A stretch of DNA of 64,000 nucleotides from assembly GCF_002934625.1 (NCBI RefSeq), contig NZ_PTJD01000005.1:248001-312000 (forward strand), written 5' to 3'. The number at the start of each line of letters is the position of its first letter. Position 1 is the stretch's first letter. This document shows positions 54,463 through 62,757 of this stretch, piece by piece. The notes under the pieces are model-generated. The model did not search any database, was not told where the DNA came from, and saw nothing but the letters and a program-made list of their open reading frames with translations. This DNA comes from Kineococcus xinjiangensis. GTDB lineage: Bacteria > Actinomycetota > Actinomycetes > Actinomycetales > Kineococcaceae. The position numbers and the translations under genes are program-made.

Positions 54463-54597
54463 GTGAGCACCGCGCCCCGGCCTCCCGACGGCCGCGAGCC
54501 GTCGGGAGGCCGTCGCCTCCTCGTCCTGGGCGGCGTCATGATCCTCATCGTGGTGGCGCTGTCGCTGCTGGCCACCTGGGCCGCGCAGCACGGCTGA
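54463..54597 (+). CDS. Possible 44-residue single-pass membrane protein
   Basis: GTG 54463 to TGA 54597. Predicted helix VLGGVMILIVVALSLLATWA after a short basic N-terminus, with GAGG at ribosome-binding distance. A strong hairpin lies inside the first half, so either this is a real small gene read through the fabI terminator or a fortuitous ORF. Confidence 0.45.
   Translation: MSTAPRPPDGREPSGGRRLLVLGGVMILIVVALSLLATWAAQHG
54479..54511 (+). terminator. Hairpin after fabI
   Basis: Perfect 14-base arms 54479-54492 and 54498-54511 (GGCCTCCCGACGGC) with a 5-base loop, 50 bases past fabI. Probable terminator; it overlaps the small ORF. Confidence 0.7.
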
Positions 54598-55070
54598 TCC
54601 CGCCCCGCGGACCGGGACCGCCTCCGAGCGTCAGGCTGGCCTGGATGCGGCAGCCGGGCCACGCCGGGAACGAGCCCCCCTCGGGGTGTAACGCCCGAAC
54701 GGGTGACGTCGATGTGATCGCTGAGTCCGGGGGGCTCGTGGTCGGGGTCCGGGGGGACCAGGGTCGCGAGGCCGGCTCACTGCGGGGGGAAGCGGTGCCG
54801 CGCGTCTGGTGACAGGGGGGCTTGTCACCAGACGCCGCACCGGCTGCACCCGCCCGGTCCACCGCCGTGATGTCACCGGCGACGACCGCCCGCACGGCCG
54901 TGGGGCGCGACACGAGTTCCGGCGCGCCACCTGCCGCACATCTCCGGGGCGGCGGCGGGAGTTCCCGTCACCGCCGTCCTTCGGGTGCGGCGCGCGACGC
55001 ATCGTCGGGGCACCCGCACGTCCTCGGTCGCTGATCGGCGGATGCCCCGACCGTGGACTCGGAGGACGCT
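54598..55070. other. Non-coding gap at the edge of the accessory region
   Basis: 473 bases with no convincing gene. Contains a perfect inverted repeat of 11 bases, GTCTGGTGACA (54804-54814) with its complement at 54823-54833 and an 8-base loop, and a weak copy of the dispersed repeat near 54985-55010. The conserved housekeeping block ends here. Confidence 0.6.
54804..54833. terminator. Perfect 11-base inverted repeat
   Basis: Arms GTCTGGTGACA / TGTCACCAGAC with a G-rich 8-base loop. Could be a terminator or an operator; it stands alone in non-coding DNA. Confidence 0.45.
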
Positions 55071-55420
55071 CTAGGCGGTGGCCGGGATCACCAGGTATGC
55101 GACCAGGGCAAGGAGCCCCGAGACCTGCAGACCGCGGATGAGCTGCGATCGCCCGGCGCCGCCCTGCGGCCCACCGCCCGGCGCCGCCCTGCGGCCCACC
55201 GCTCAGCAGGCGCGCGGCGCCCATGGACGTCGAGCCCGCACCCGCGAGGATGGTCGTCGCCTCACGGGCGACGACTCCACCGAAGAGGAGCACGATTCCC
55301 GCGAGGCTGAGGACGGCCGCGCCGACCCGGCTCAGACGCCCCGCACGTCGAGGGCTGGCGGCGGGCGCCCGCACATCGGGGGCTGATCGCACCGAGGCAG
55401 TCTCCGGCTGACCGGCCATG
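55071..55420 (-). pseudogene. Frameshifted copy of the small membrane protein at 60927-61250
   Basis: The N-terminal part (MAGQPETASV...GAAVLSLAGIVLLFGGVV) closely matches the intact paralog. After LLSGGPQGGAGR the frame is lost because a 25-base segment is duplicated in tandem (55153-55202). Removing one copy restores ...SQLIRGLQVSGLLALVAYLV... and a TAG at 55071, matching the paralog's ending. A recent inactivation, or a sequencing/assembly artefact. Confidence 0.8.
55153..55202. repeat. 25-base tandem duplication causing a frameshift
   Basis: Two exact copies, 55153-55177 and 55178-55202, unit beginning CCGGCGCCGCCCTGCGG. The 25-base length shifts the reading frame of the surrounding minus-strand gene. 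Confidence 0.95.
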
Positions 55421-55532
55421 AGCACTCCTCACCCAGATGGGACCGCCGGTGTGCGGCCAGGGTGGACCTTCGAGCGGGGAGGGAGGCTCGGCGTCCACAT
55501 CGGTGGCCGCTCGAACGTCCGCGCTCGCTGCA

Positions 55533-55555
55533 CGTAGGGCGCGATCACGTTCGAC
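55533..55555 (+). repeat. Dispersed intergenic repeat copy
   Basis: GTAGGGCGCGATCACGTTCG, carrying the exact GGCGCGATC core, at the 3' side of the 55545-55937 gene. Confidence 0.5.
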
Positions 55556-55937
55556 GTCGAGCGCGCACACCCCGCACCGAAGCGCCGGCGCCGGCGCCGG
55601 CCAGGAGAAGGCTGACGAGCCCGTAGAACCCGATGACGATCCCGAGCTGGGGATCCGGCTCCGTGATCGACAAGTGCCAGCCCATGACGACGGTGAGGGG
55701 CACGACCACCAGCAGCACGCCCAGCCGCGCCCCGATCTTCCAGGCGCCCAGCGCGCTCAGTCCCACGACCGTCACGGCCACTCCTGCGAGCAGCCCGTCG
55801 ACGACGGACAGGTCGTCGCCGTCGTACCAGCCGAGCCACGCGAGCCACGTCACGGCGCTGAGCGCCCCGACGGCCACCGCCCAGGAGACCCGACGCCACC
55901 GATGGGCGGGCGGTGCTGTCCGACTGGTCACTGCCAC
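55545..55937 (-). CDS. Small integral membrane protein, unknown
   Basis: 130 residues with four hydrophobic helices (VSWAVAVGALSAVTWLAWLG, LLAGVAVTVVGLSALGAW, LGVLLVVVPLTVVMGW, IVIGFYGLVSLLLAGAG). No motif recognised. GTG 55937 with GGGAG upstream. Coding character is good, so I treat it as real. Confidence 0.65.
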   Translation of the reverse strand: MAVTSRTAPPAHRWRRVSWAVAVGALSAVTWLAWLGWYDGDDLSVVDGLLAGVAVTVVGLSALGAWKIGARLGVLLVVVPLTVVMGWHLSITEPDPQLGIVIGFYGLVSLLLAGAGAGASVRGVRARRRT

Positions 55938-56457
55938 GTTCCACTCCCGAGCTCACCCGCACGGACATCCGCTGCACCTGCGTCGCAGCCTCCGCCACCC
56001 TCCCCGGTAGCCGGCCCCTGGCGCATCAGCCCACCGGGGCCGCCCGCCACACCGGAAGGAGGAGACCCGAGACGAGGCCCGCACCAGCGGCTGGACCGTC
56101 GCCCCGTCGCAGCACACCGTCCATCTGGCGATGGCCGACCACGACACCCACCACGGAGCAGTACGAAGCGCACCGACCCGACCGAACCGGAGGTCGTGCG
56201 CGCGAAGGGCTGGGACGCCTGCGCGATCGTGCAGCTGTCTCAGCTGCCCCCGTGGGGCGTCGCCTCCGTCGCGATGGTGAAGCGGGGCGCTCGCCGGCAC
56301 CTGACGCGAGAGAGCACCGAGGAGTGATGATTCGACAACGACGCGATCGCCTTCGAGGAGGACTGCCTGCGCCTCGTCGGAGAGGAAGCGACGCCTGACG
56401 AACGTCCGACGTCGTCGCGCTGCGTGCGCGATGACGGCGGGCGAGAGGATGCCCGGC
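55938..56457. other. Mostly non-coding stretch with possible gene remnant
   Basis: 520 bases. At 56175-56327 one frame reads TEPEVVRAKGWDACAIVQLS...PPWGVASVAMV, and from 56331 another reads FDNDAIAFEEDCLRLVGEEA. This protein-like composition is split by a stop and a frame change, suggesting a decayed gene. The rest shows nothing I can support. A repeat copy lies at 56421-56442. Confidence 0.4.
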
Positions 56458-56754
56458 ATGTCGAGCCATGACGATCCTCACGAGTCCGCGCCCGACGATG
56501 CTGCTGTCGACCCTCAGGCCGACCGCGAGCGGTCAGAGCCGGACGCTGCGCACGACGGCTTCGACGGTCGACGTTTCGCGCTCGGGATCAGCATCTTCAT
56601 GCCTCTCGCAGTCGTCGTCGGCGTGCTCGTCCACAACATCGGCCTGGCCTTGGCTCTCTCTCCGATCGCAGCGCTGCTCTTCGCGCTCGTGCCGATCCGA
56701 GGCGGCCATCCCCGAAGCCCCGGCACGAGCACCAGACCGGACGACATCCGATAG
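56458..56754 (+). CDS. Small membrane protein, unknown
   Basis: 98 residues: acidic hydrophilic N-terminus, then FALGISIFMPLAVVVGVLVH and IGLALALSPIAALLFALVPI as two membrane helices separated by a short turn. ATG 56458 is preferred because GAGAGG sits nine bases upstream. A dispersed repeat copy precedes it. No family recognised. Confidence 0.65.
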   Translation: MSSHDDPHESAPDDAAVDPQADRERSEPDAAHDGFDGRRFALGISIFMPLAVVVGVLVHNIGLALALSPIAALLFALVPIRGGHPRSPGTSTRPDDIR

Positions 56755-57213
56755 ACGTCCGCCATTGCGGCCGACGGGTCGCGATCATGGTGGCCGCTGG
56801 ACGTCCTCAGGTGCAGAAGAGCGAGCACTCGGCAACCCCGTCGGCTGCCCGTGCGATGCGACAACCGAGCATCCGCGACCACGACGAGAGGCTTGTGCCG
56901 GTCAGTTGCGCGCTGAACGACGAGCTTCGCGCCATGGACGTCGTCGTCGAGGTGGGCGACCGGGAGCACACGTGCTGCGGGCCGCCGAGGCCGGCCACCA
57001 GGCAGGCCGAGCCCGCGACGGCGGCCAGCCCCACCATGCAGACGCCGACGAGGGCCGTGACCTGCACCAGGGCGCTGGTCGGCCTTCCAGGCGCGGCCCA
57101 CCGGTCTCGTCCACCGCTCCACGGTCGCAGAGCGGCATGCCCTCCGAGGGGCAGCGTCGACCGTCTCCCCGGTCCGACCACCACACCGACGCACTCTCAC
57201 GGCGCCGACAGCG
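56755..57213. other. Gap without a convincing gene
   Basis: 459 bases. A repeat copy is at 56773-56803. A minus-strand frame around 56940-57080 contains a hydrophobic stretch (TALVGVCMVGLAAVAGSACL) that may be a fragment of a membrane protein, but the surroundings lack coding character. Confidence 0.4.
56773..56803 (+). repeat. Dispersed intergenic repeat copy
   Basis: GGTCGCGATCATGGTGGCCG with the same trailing ...GGACGTCC as the 59415 copy; one change in the core. Confidence 0.5.
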
Positions 57214-57459
57214 GTGCGCGGAGTGGCGTTGGTCCTGCTCGCCGTTGCACTCAGGTTCTGGATCCCCCTCCTGCACCCTGAGCCTGGCCAGCCCGGCCAC
57301 GAAGAGCTGTGGTTCCCGGGCTGGGCAGGGCTGGGCGTCGCGGCATGGGGGGCGCTGGCCGGTGCGCCGTGGCTGCTGGTGACGGCCTGGAACGCACGCC
57401 CGTGTCGAGGAGCGAGCGGTCTTCCCATGGCCTCCCGCTCCCCTCGTCAGCGCCGCTGA
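57214..57459 (+). CDS. Possible small membrane protein
   Basis: 81 residues from GTG 57214. Two hydrophobic segments (VALVLLAVALRFWIPLL, WAGLGVAAWGALAGAPWLL) around PEPGQPGHEELW. No clear ribosome-binding site. Plausible but weak. Confidence 0.45.
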   Translation: MRGVALVLLAVALRFWIPLLHPEPGQPGHEELWFPGWAGLGVAAWGALAGAPWLLVTAWNARPCRGASGLPMASRSPRQRR

Positions 57460-57496
57460 CCGAGGACTTCTGGTGCGCGTCCGGGTCTGACCAGGC

Positions 57497-58375
57497 ATGA
57501 CCGACACAACGAGCACCCCGCCCCGGACGCACACGATGGGGCGGGGCGACGACACCATCCACTACGACGTCCGCGGCGACCTCACCGCCGCTACGGCAGA
57601 GCGGCCGGTCCTGATCATGGTGGGATCGCCGATGGACGCGACCGGGTTCGGATCGCTCGCTGCCCGCTTCGCCGACCGGCCGGTCGTGACCGTCGACCCG
57701 CGCGGCGCCGGACGCAACCCGGTCGGCACCTCTGCGCTCTCACCCGACGTGCACGGCCAAGACCTGCACCGCGTCATCGAGGACCTCGGCATCGGGCCGG
57801 TCGACATCTTCGCCAGCAGCGGCGCCGCGATCAACGCCCTGGCCCTGGCGGCCGCCCGTCCCGACGACATCCGCAAGCTGGTCGCGCACGAACCCCCGAT
57901 CGCCGACCCCCTCCCCGACCACGAGGCCTACCTCGCTGTCTGCCAGGACATCAAGGTGATCTACGAGGCATCGGGCACCGGGCCAGCGATGGCCAAGTTC
58001 ATCGCCTACGTGATGCACCAGGGCCCGACCCCGGACGACTACCTCGACCGGCCGACTCCCGAACCGACGCAGTTCGGGCTGCCGACGCACGACAACGGCG
58101 ACCGTACCGACCCGCTGATGCGCAACATCCCGACCTGCCAGGCCTACCGGCCCGACTACGACGCCCTCGCCGCGCTCGGCGACCGAGTGGTCCTGGCCTA
58201 CGGCATCGAGTCGGGGGAGGAGAGCCCCGCCCGCGGCGCCCGTGCTGTCGCCGAGCGGATCGGGCGTGCCGCCGTGGACTTCCCGAGCCATCACGCCGGC
58301 TTCCTCGGCGGCGAGTTCGGCCAGCAAGGTGACCCCGAGGCCTTCGCCGAACGGCTGCGCATCGTGTTCGCATGA
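57497..58375 (+). CDS. Alpha/beta hydrolase
   Basis: 292-residue soluble hydrolase. Nucleophile elbow FASSGAA with S108, oxyanion loop region MVGSPMDATG, VDPRGAG after strand 4 and catalytic His in PSHHAGFLGG. The elbow has alanines in place of the usual glycines. ATG 57497; monocistronic. Substrate unknown (esterase, peroxidase-like or epoxide-type activities possible). Confidence 0.85.
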   Translation: MTDTTSTPPRTHTMGRGDDTIHYDVRGDLTAATAERPVLIMVGSPMDATGFGSLAARFADRPVVTVDPRGAGRNPVGTSALSPDVHGQDLHRVIEDLGIGPVDIFASSGAAINALALAAARPDDIRKLVAHEPPIADPLPDHEAYLAVCQDIKVIYEASGTGPAMAKFIAYVMHQGPTPDDYLDRPTPEPTQFGLPTHDNGDRTDPLMRNIPTCQAYRPDYDALAALGDRVVLAYGIESGEESPARGARAVAERIGRAAVDFPSHHAGFLGGEFGQQGDPEAFAERLRIVFA

Positions 58376-58550
58376 GCCGGTGCCGCTCCTGCCCTCTGTC
58401 CTGTCTCAGCTGACCCGTCTCAGCGTCGCATCGACCCGTTCCCACCGTGGACCAGAGCGACGCTTCCTGACGTGGACAGCGGTCGTTCGGGCAGCAGCCG
58501 GACGGGACCAGCAGCCCACGAGGAGCGGCCGTCGATCATCCGACTGTGAC

Positions 58551-58580
58551 GCGCTGCAGGCGCGATCATGGCGGGCTGGA
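58551..58580 (+). repeat. Dispersed intergenic repeat copy
   Basis: GCGCTGCAGGCGCGATCATG followed by GCGGGCTGG, between the convergent hydrolase and PH-domain genes. Confidence 0.6.
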
Positions 58581-58585
58581 ATGAG

Positions 58586-59002
58586 TCACTGCGCCATGCG
58601 CCGCAGCCCACGGTTTCGGCAGGCGTCGAGCAGCGTGTCCGCGTCCTGCCGGGACAGGGGCGGCAGGGTGACGAAGCGACCAGCGCGGGTGCTCAACCGC
58701 ACCTGCTGAAAGCCGTCTCCGTCACGCGCCTTGGCGAAGTCGACGTCGCGCCACCGCACGAGCGTCTGGCGGCGCGAGCCGGTCCACACGCTCAGCCTCT
58801 CCTGGTCCAGCACCACACGAGTCCGACGGCGCACCACGACGCTCCACGCCAGGGCCGCGGCGCCGAGCAGTCCGCCGGCCAGCGACCACGACCGCCAGAC
58901 GATCACCGCCACGGCGAGGCCAACCGTCAACACCGCCACGGCGACGAAGGCCCCGCGGTCCCCGCGCAGAGGCGGACTGATCAGGACGACCTCGTCACCC
59001 AT
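58586..59002 (-). CDS. Membrane protein with bacterial PH-like domain
   Basis: 138 residues. Two helices at ~18-55 (AFVAVAVLTVGLAVAVIVW, LAGGLLGAAALAWSVVV) then a beta-rich ~58-130 stretch (RTRVVLDQERLSVWTG...LVRWRDVDFAKA...VRLSTRAGRFVTLP) ending in a helix, the bPH2/DUF2581-like arrangement. Function unknown. ATG 59002; AGGAG abuts it. Confidence 0.7.
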   Translation of the reverse strand: MGDEVVLISPPLRGDRGAFVAVAVLTVGLAVAVIVWRSWSLAGGLLGAAALAWSVVVRRRTRVVLDQERLSVWTGSRRQTLVRWRDVDFAKARDGDGFQQVRLSTRAGRFVTLPPLSRQDADTLLDACRNRGLRRMAQ

Positions 59003-59063
59003 CTCCTGACTCTGACACGCAGGCGCAATCGCGCCTACTCACGGGGGGGATCATCCAACATTG

Positions 59064-59094
59064 ACGGTGCCGGCGCGATCGTGGTCGGGGGACG
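59064..59094 (+). repeat. Dispersed intergenic repeat copy
   Basis: GGTGCCGGCGCGATCGTGGT with exact core, 30-60 bases upstream of the small gene at 59121. A partial inverted copy (GGCGCGATT on the minus strand) sits near 59018-59036. Confidence 0.6.
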
Positions 59095-59120
59095 GACAGC
59101 GCTGCGGCAGGCTTGCCGGC

Positions 59121-59366
59121 GTGAGCGCAGGCACCGACTACGTCGTGGACGACGAGGGTCTCTCCGATGACCGGGCGAAGGCGGTGGTCCGCGCTGCCCT
59201 TGCGGCGCTGGCTTGTGATGCCGCCGAGGTCGAGACGGACCTGCCGGGTCACGATGCGGGGGCATGGCCGGCGCCGGTGGAGGCCGCCGCCGAAGCGTTG
59301 CGCCGGCCGAAGCCCCGGGCGCCCCGGATCTGGTGGGTGCCGCGGCGACGTCGTCCCCAGGCCTGA
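59121..59366 (+). CDS. Small hypothetical protein, probably leaderless
   Basis: 81 residues: acidic N-terminal half, helix DDRAKAVVRAALAALACDAA, and a basic RIWWVPRRRRPQA end. The GTG lies seven bases after CAGGCT, suggesting a leaderless mRNA. No family recognised. Confidence 0.55.
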   Translation: MSAGTDYVVDDEGLSDDRAKAVVRAALAALACDAAEVETDLPGHDAGAWPAPVEAAAEALRRPKPRAPRIWWVPRRRRPQA

Positions 59367-59414
59367 CCCTGCACCGAGCGGCCTTCGGTGAGCCCCCACG
59401 AACCGCACGCCGTT

Positions 59415-59450
59415 GACGCGCTGACGGCGCGATCATGGCGTCCGAGGACG
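59415..59450 (+). repeat. Dispersed intergenic repeat copy
   Basis: GACGCGCTGACGGCGCGATC followed by ATGGCGTCCGAGGACG, exact core, upstream of the aminotransferase. Confidence 0.6.
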
Positions 59451-59606
59451 TCCGACTTTGTCGATCCGCGGATGAGAGGCGGGTTGGGTGTTCGCAGGTG
59501 CAACCGGCAGGGGCAGGCCGGGTGATGCCCGCGTCGAAGGTTGAGTCGGAGCCGGTTCGCCGGGGGTGTGGCGGTCGGTGATGGTGACGACGGGCAGACT
59601 GCTGCG

Positions 59607-60806
59607 ATGTCCGGTCCTGTGCGCACCGCCCCCGCTCCTGCTCTGGCTGCCCGCCTGCGTGGCGTGAACAGCTCCCCGGTGCGTGAGCTGCTGGCACTGA
59701 TCGATCGCCCGGACGTCATCTCCTTCGCCGGTGGGCTCCCTGCCCCGGAGCTGTTCGACCTCGACGGACTGCGCACCGCCTTCGACACCGCCTTGTCCAC
59801 CACGACCGGGCGCCGCAACCTGCAGTACGCCCCCACCGAGGGCAACCCCGCCCTGCGCGAGCACCTGGCCGAACGCCTCAGCGGGCAGGGGCTGCCCACC
59901 GACCCCGCGGACCTGCTGATCACCACCGGGTCGCAGCAGGCCCTGACCCTGCTGGCCACCGCACTGCTGGACCCCGGCGCGGTGGTCGCCGTGGAGAACC
60001 CCACCTACCTCTCCGCCCTGCAGTGCTTCGAACTCGCCGGAGCCCGCGTGGTCGCGGTCGACGGCGACGAGGGCGGCATCGACCCCGACGCCCTGGCCGA
60101 GGTGCTGCGCCGTGAGCCCGTGCGGGTGCTGTACCTGGTGCCCACCTTCGCCAACCCCACCGGCCGGACCCTCGACGCCGAGCGGCGCCGCGCGGTCGCC
60201 GAACTCGCCGCCGCCCACGGCGTCTGGATCATCGAAGACGACCCCTACGGGCAGTTGCGCTACCGCGGGCAGGCGCTGGCCCCGCTGGCCGCCGAACCCG
60301 CCGCAGCCGATCTCGCCCTGCACCTGGGCAGCTTCTCCAAGATCGGCGCACCCGGTCTGCGCCTGGGCTGGTTGCGCGCACCGGCGAGCGTGCTGCCGGC
60401 ACTGGTCGTGGCCAAGCAGGCCGCGGACCTGCACACCTCCACCATCGACCAGGCCGCCGCCGCGGCCTACCTAGCCGCCAGCGACCTCGACGCCCACATC
60501 GCGCGGCTGCGCACCGCCTACGGCGCCCGCCGCGACGCGATGGTCTCCGCGCTGCGGGACGCCCTGCCGGCCGGCAGCAGCTGCAGCGACCCCGAGGGGG
60601 GCATGTTCTGCTGGGTCCGCCTGCCCGGGGACGTGGACACCGCGACCCTGCTGAAGACCGCACTGGCGCACGACGTCGCCTTCGTGCCCGGTGCCCCCTT
60701 CTACGCAGCCGATCCCGACCACGCCACCCTGCGGCTGTCCTTCACCAGCAACCCCCCGAACACGATCGCCGAAGGTGTCCGGCGCCTCGGCCAGGCCCTG
60801 CGGTGA
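59607..60806 (+). CDS. PLP-dependent aminotransferase (class I/II, 2-aminoadipate/LysN type)
   Basis: 399 residues, fold type I. ISFAGGLPAPELF near 38-50 is typical of the LysN/MocR-related subgroup; QYAPTEGNPALREHL, NPTYLSAL, D211 in IIEDDPYGQLRY and PLP lysine K245 in GSFSKIGAPGLRLGW are present, with the substrate arginine in LRLSF. Transfers an amino group between an amino acid (aromatic, branched or aminoadipate) and 2-oxoglutarate. ATG 59607 is six bases after CAGACT, a likely leaderless start. Single gene between two repeat copies. Confidence 0.9.
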   Translation: MSGPVRTAPAPALAARLRGVNSSPVRELLALIDRPDVISFAGGLPAPELFDLDGLRTAFDTALSTTTGRRNLQYAPTEGNPALREHLAERLSGQGLPTDPADLLITTGSQQALTLLATALLDPGAVVAVENPTYLSALQCFELAGARVVAVDGDEGGIDPDALAEVLRREPVRVLYLVPTFANPTGRTLDAERRRAVAELAAAHGVWIIEDDPYGQLRYRGQALAPLAAEPAAADLALHLGSFSKIGAPGLRLGWLRAPASVLPALVVAKQAADLHTSTIDQAAAAAYLAASDLDAHIARLRTAYGARRDAMVSALRDALPAGSSCSDPEGGMFCWVRLPGDVDTATLLKTALAHDVAFVPGAPFYAADPDHATLRLSFTSNPPNTIAEGVRRLGQALR

Positions 60807-60842
60807 GCACCTGCCCCCGCCCGACGACTCCACGGTCACCGC

Positions 60843-60873
60843 ACGCTGCGGGCGCGTTCATGACAACCGCCGG
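60843..60873 (+). repeat. Dispersed intergenic repeat copy
   Basis: ACGCTGCGGGCGCGTTCATG, one change in the core, just after the aminotransferase. Confidence 0.5.
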
Positions 60874-60926
60874 ACGCACTCACATGTCGATCTCCGGATG
60901 TTCCGACAGTGGGCTCTGGGCGCGCC

Positions 60927-61250
60927 CTAAGCAGTCAGACGGACCACCAGGTAGGCGGCCATGGCGAGGAGCCCGCAGACCCGCAGACCACCGATGAGGT
61001 GTGGTCGCCCGGCACTGGCTTGCGGCCTACCGCTCAGCAGTCGCTCGGCACCGATGCACGTCAAGCCGGCACCCGCGAGGGTGGTCGTCGCCTCGGTGGT
61101 GACCGCTCCATCGAGCAGGAACACGACGCCCGCAAGGCTGAGGATGGCCGCGCCGATCTGACTCAGACGACCCGCACGTCGAGAGCTGGAGGCAGGGGCC
61201 CACCTGGCCGCGGCTGATTGCACCGACGCAGTCTCCGGCTGACCAGCCAC
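60927..61250 (-). CDS. Small membrane protein, intact paralog of the pseudogene at 55071
   Basis: 107 residues with three hydrophobic segments (LSQIGAAILSLAGVVFLLDG, TTTLAGAGLTCIGAERLL, VCGLLAMAAYLVVRL). Starts MAGQPETASVQ from a GTG at 61250, with GAGGAG five bases before; a GTG six bases earlier is possible. No known family. The duplication includes some flanking sequence on the start side. Confidence 0.7.
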   Translation of the reverse strand: MAGQPETASVQSAAARWAPASSSRRAGRLSQIGAAILSLAGVVFLLDGAVTTEATTTLAGAGLTCIGAERLLSGRPQASAGRPHLIGGLRVCGLLAMAAYLVVRLTA

Positions 61251-61510
61251 GAGCACTCCTCACAGAGATGGGGACGTCAGTGTCCCGCACAGGTGGACGC
61301 TGTGAGCGGCACGGGGAGGCCGGGCGTACACAGCGACGGCCGTTCAAACGTCCGCCTTCGCCGCGACGAGGGCGGTACCTGCCTGTGTGGGTCGTTCGCC
61401 TCCGGCTGCGGTCACTGCGCGGGGCACCGCGGGCCCGGGTCGTGGTCTCAGGGACTGCCAGCACTCGCAGGCCGTCGCATCGCGCGGCCCGCGAGTGTCA
61501 GCAGAGAGCC

Positions 61511-62212
61511 TCAGCGTCCCGGGCGGTTCCGGAAGTACGTGGACGTCTCGAAGGAGCCGTTGATGTTGTCCTCGCTCCAGTAGGGGTTGTCGAAGTCGTC
61601 GGCGTCGATCGCGAAGTCGATGGGGCCCAGCGCGCCTTCGGTGTAGGCGTTGCCGCTGGTCACCACGCGCGTCCAGGCGCGGTAGGTGTTCTCCCCGTCG
61701 CTCCAGGACTGGTCGCGGATGTGGGTCTCCATGCCCTTGATGCTGCGCAGCCGCATTGTCAGCGGCCAGGTGCGCGTCTGCCCGGTGTTGTCGTCGGTCA
61801 CGGTCACGGTCGCGGAGGCGGTGTAGGTGGCGGTCTTGGCGTCGAGGGTGAAGGTCACCTCCGTGCTGCTCAGGACGTGGTAGCCGAGGTATTCGTAGCC
61901 GAGCTCCCCGTCGGGCACCTCGTCGTCTGGGTTGGTGTTCGGCACGAAGGCGTGGGTCAGCATGCCGCCGCTCAGGCGCGTGCCCTGCGCGTCGCGGGTG
62001 ATGAAGACGGCGCCTTCGTGGAAGTTGCCGGGCAGGCCGAGGGCATCGGTGGGGTCGTTCTCGATGAACGACAGGGACGCGTACTGGGTGGTCCGGCCGT
62101 CCCTGGAATTGTCCCCGGGCGGGGCGGCCGCGGCGGCACCGGCGTGGCTCAGCAGCACGGTGGGCAGGACCAGCGCGGCGACGGCCCTGGACGCGGCGGT
62201 GCGAAACGTCAT
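61511..62212 (-). CDS. Secreted protein of unknown function
   Basis: 233 residues. Signal peptide ~1-29 (AVAALVLPTVLLSHAGAAAA). The mature part is beta-rich and acidic, with ASLSFIENDPTDALGLPGN, VTFTLDAKTATYTASATVTV and many Thr/Asp, resembling an extracellular beta-sandwich. ATG 62212 follows GAGGAG. No family recognised; no membrane anchor. Confidence 0.75.
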   Translation of the reverse strand: MTFRTAASRAVAALVLPTVLLSHAGAAAAAPPGDNSRDGRTTQYASLSFIENDPTDALGLPGNFHEGAVFITRDAQGTRLSGGMLTHAFVPNTNPDDEVPDGELGYEYLGYHVLSSTEVTFTLDAKTATYTASATVTVTDDNTGQTRTWPLTMRLRSIKGMETHIRDQSWSDGENTYRAWTRVVTSGNAYTEGALGPIDFAIDADDFDNPYWSEDNINGSFETSTYFRNRPGR

Positions 62213-62757
62213 GATCGGGAGTACTCCTCGGTGCGGGGGGCCGGACGTGTCGGCGCCCGGCGTGCAGGTCGAGCGACCGGCTCGCGGCAGTCTGGCAGCG
62301 GCGCCTGGGCCACGCCGGGGTTTCCGCCAACTCCGGTGGGCGCCGCCCAGTCACCAGACCGGCACCCGGACCGCTGGCCGGACCGGTGGCCGATGGTCCA
62401 GTGATCGGTGCTCCCTCAGAGGCGACGAAATCGCGCGCAGGGTCGATCCCGCCGCACTCCAGCACGGCTGCCCTCGCCCGCGCCCATCCCGCGCCCGGCA
62501 GCAGAGCCGCGCACCGTCCAGCATCGACACCCCGCCCCGCCGACCCTGCCCACGAGAGGCAACGTTGAGCGCTGAACTACTACCCGACGCCTCTAGCTGC
62601 GCAACATCCGCACACGCCGCACTGAGGGCGCGATCGTTGACGGCCGGCAGGCGCCGACCGTGTTGATGAGCGAGCGGTCGGCTGCCGTCGATGGGCATGT
62701 CGTTGATCCCCTTGCCGACGATCGTCGAGTGCGGGCCGCCCGTGGCAGGCTCTTGCT
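62213..62757. other. Gap with promoter and repeat
   Basis: 545 bases without a convincing gene. It contains the secreted gene's ribosome-binding site, a repeat copy at 62614-62650 and CAGGCT at 62746-62751, a probable -10 for the leaderless HEAT-repeat gene. Confidence 0.5.
62614..62650 (+). repeat. Dispersed intergenic repeat copy
   Basis: CGCACTGAGGGCGCGATCGT then TGACGGCCGGCAGG; exact core and the same GACGGCCGG tail as the 63771 copy. Confidence 0.65.
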
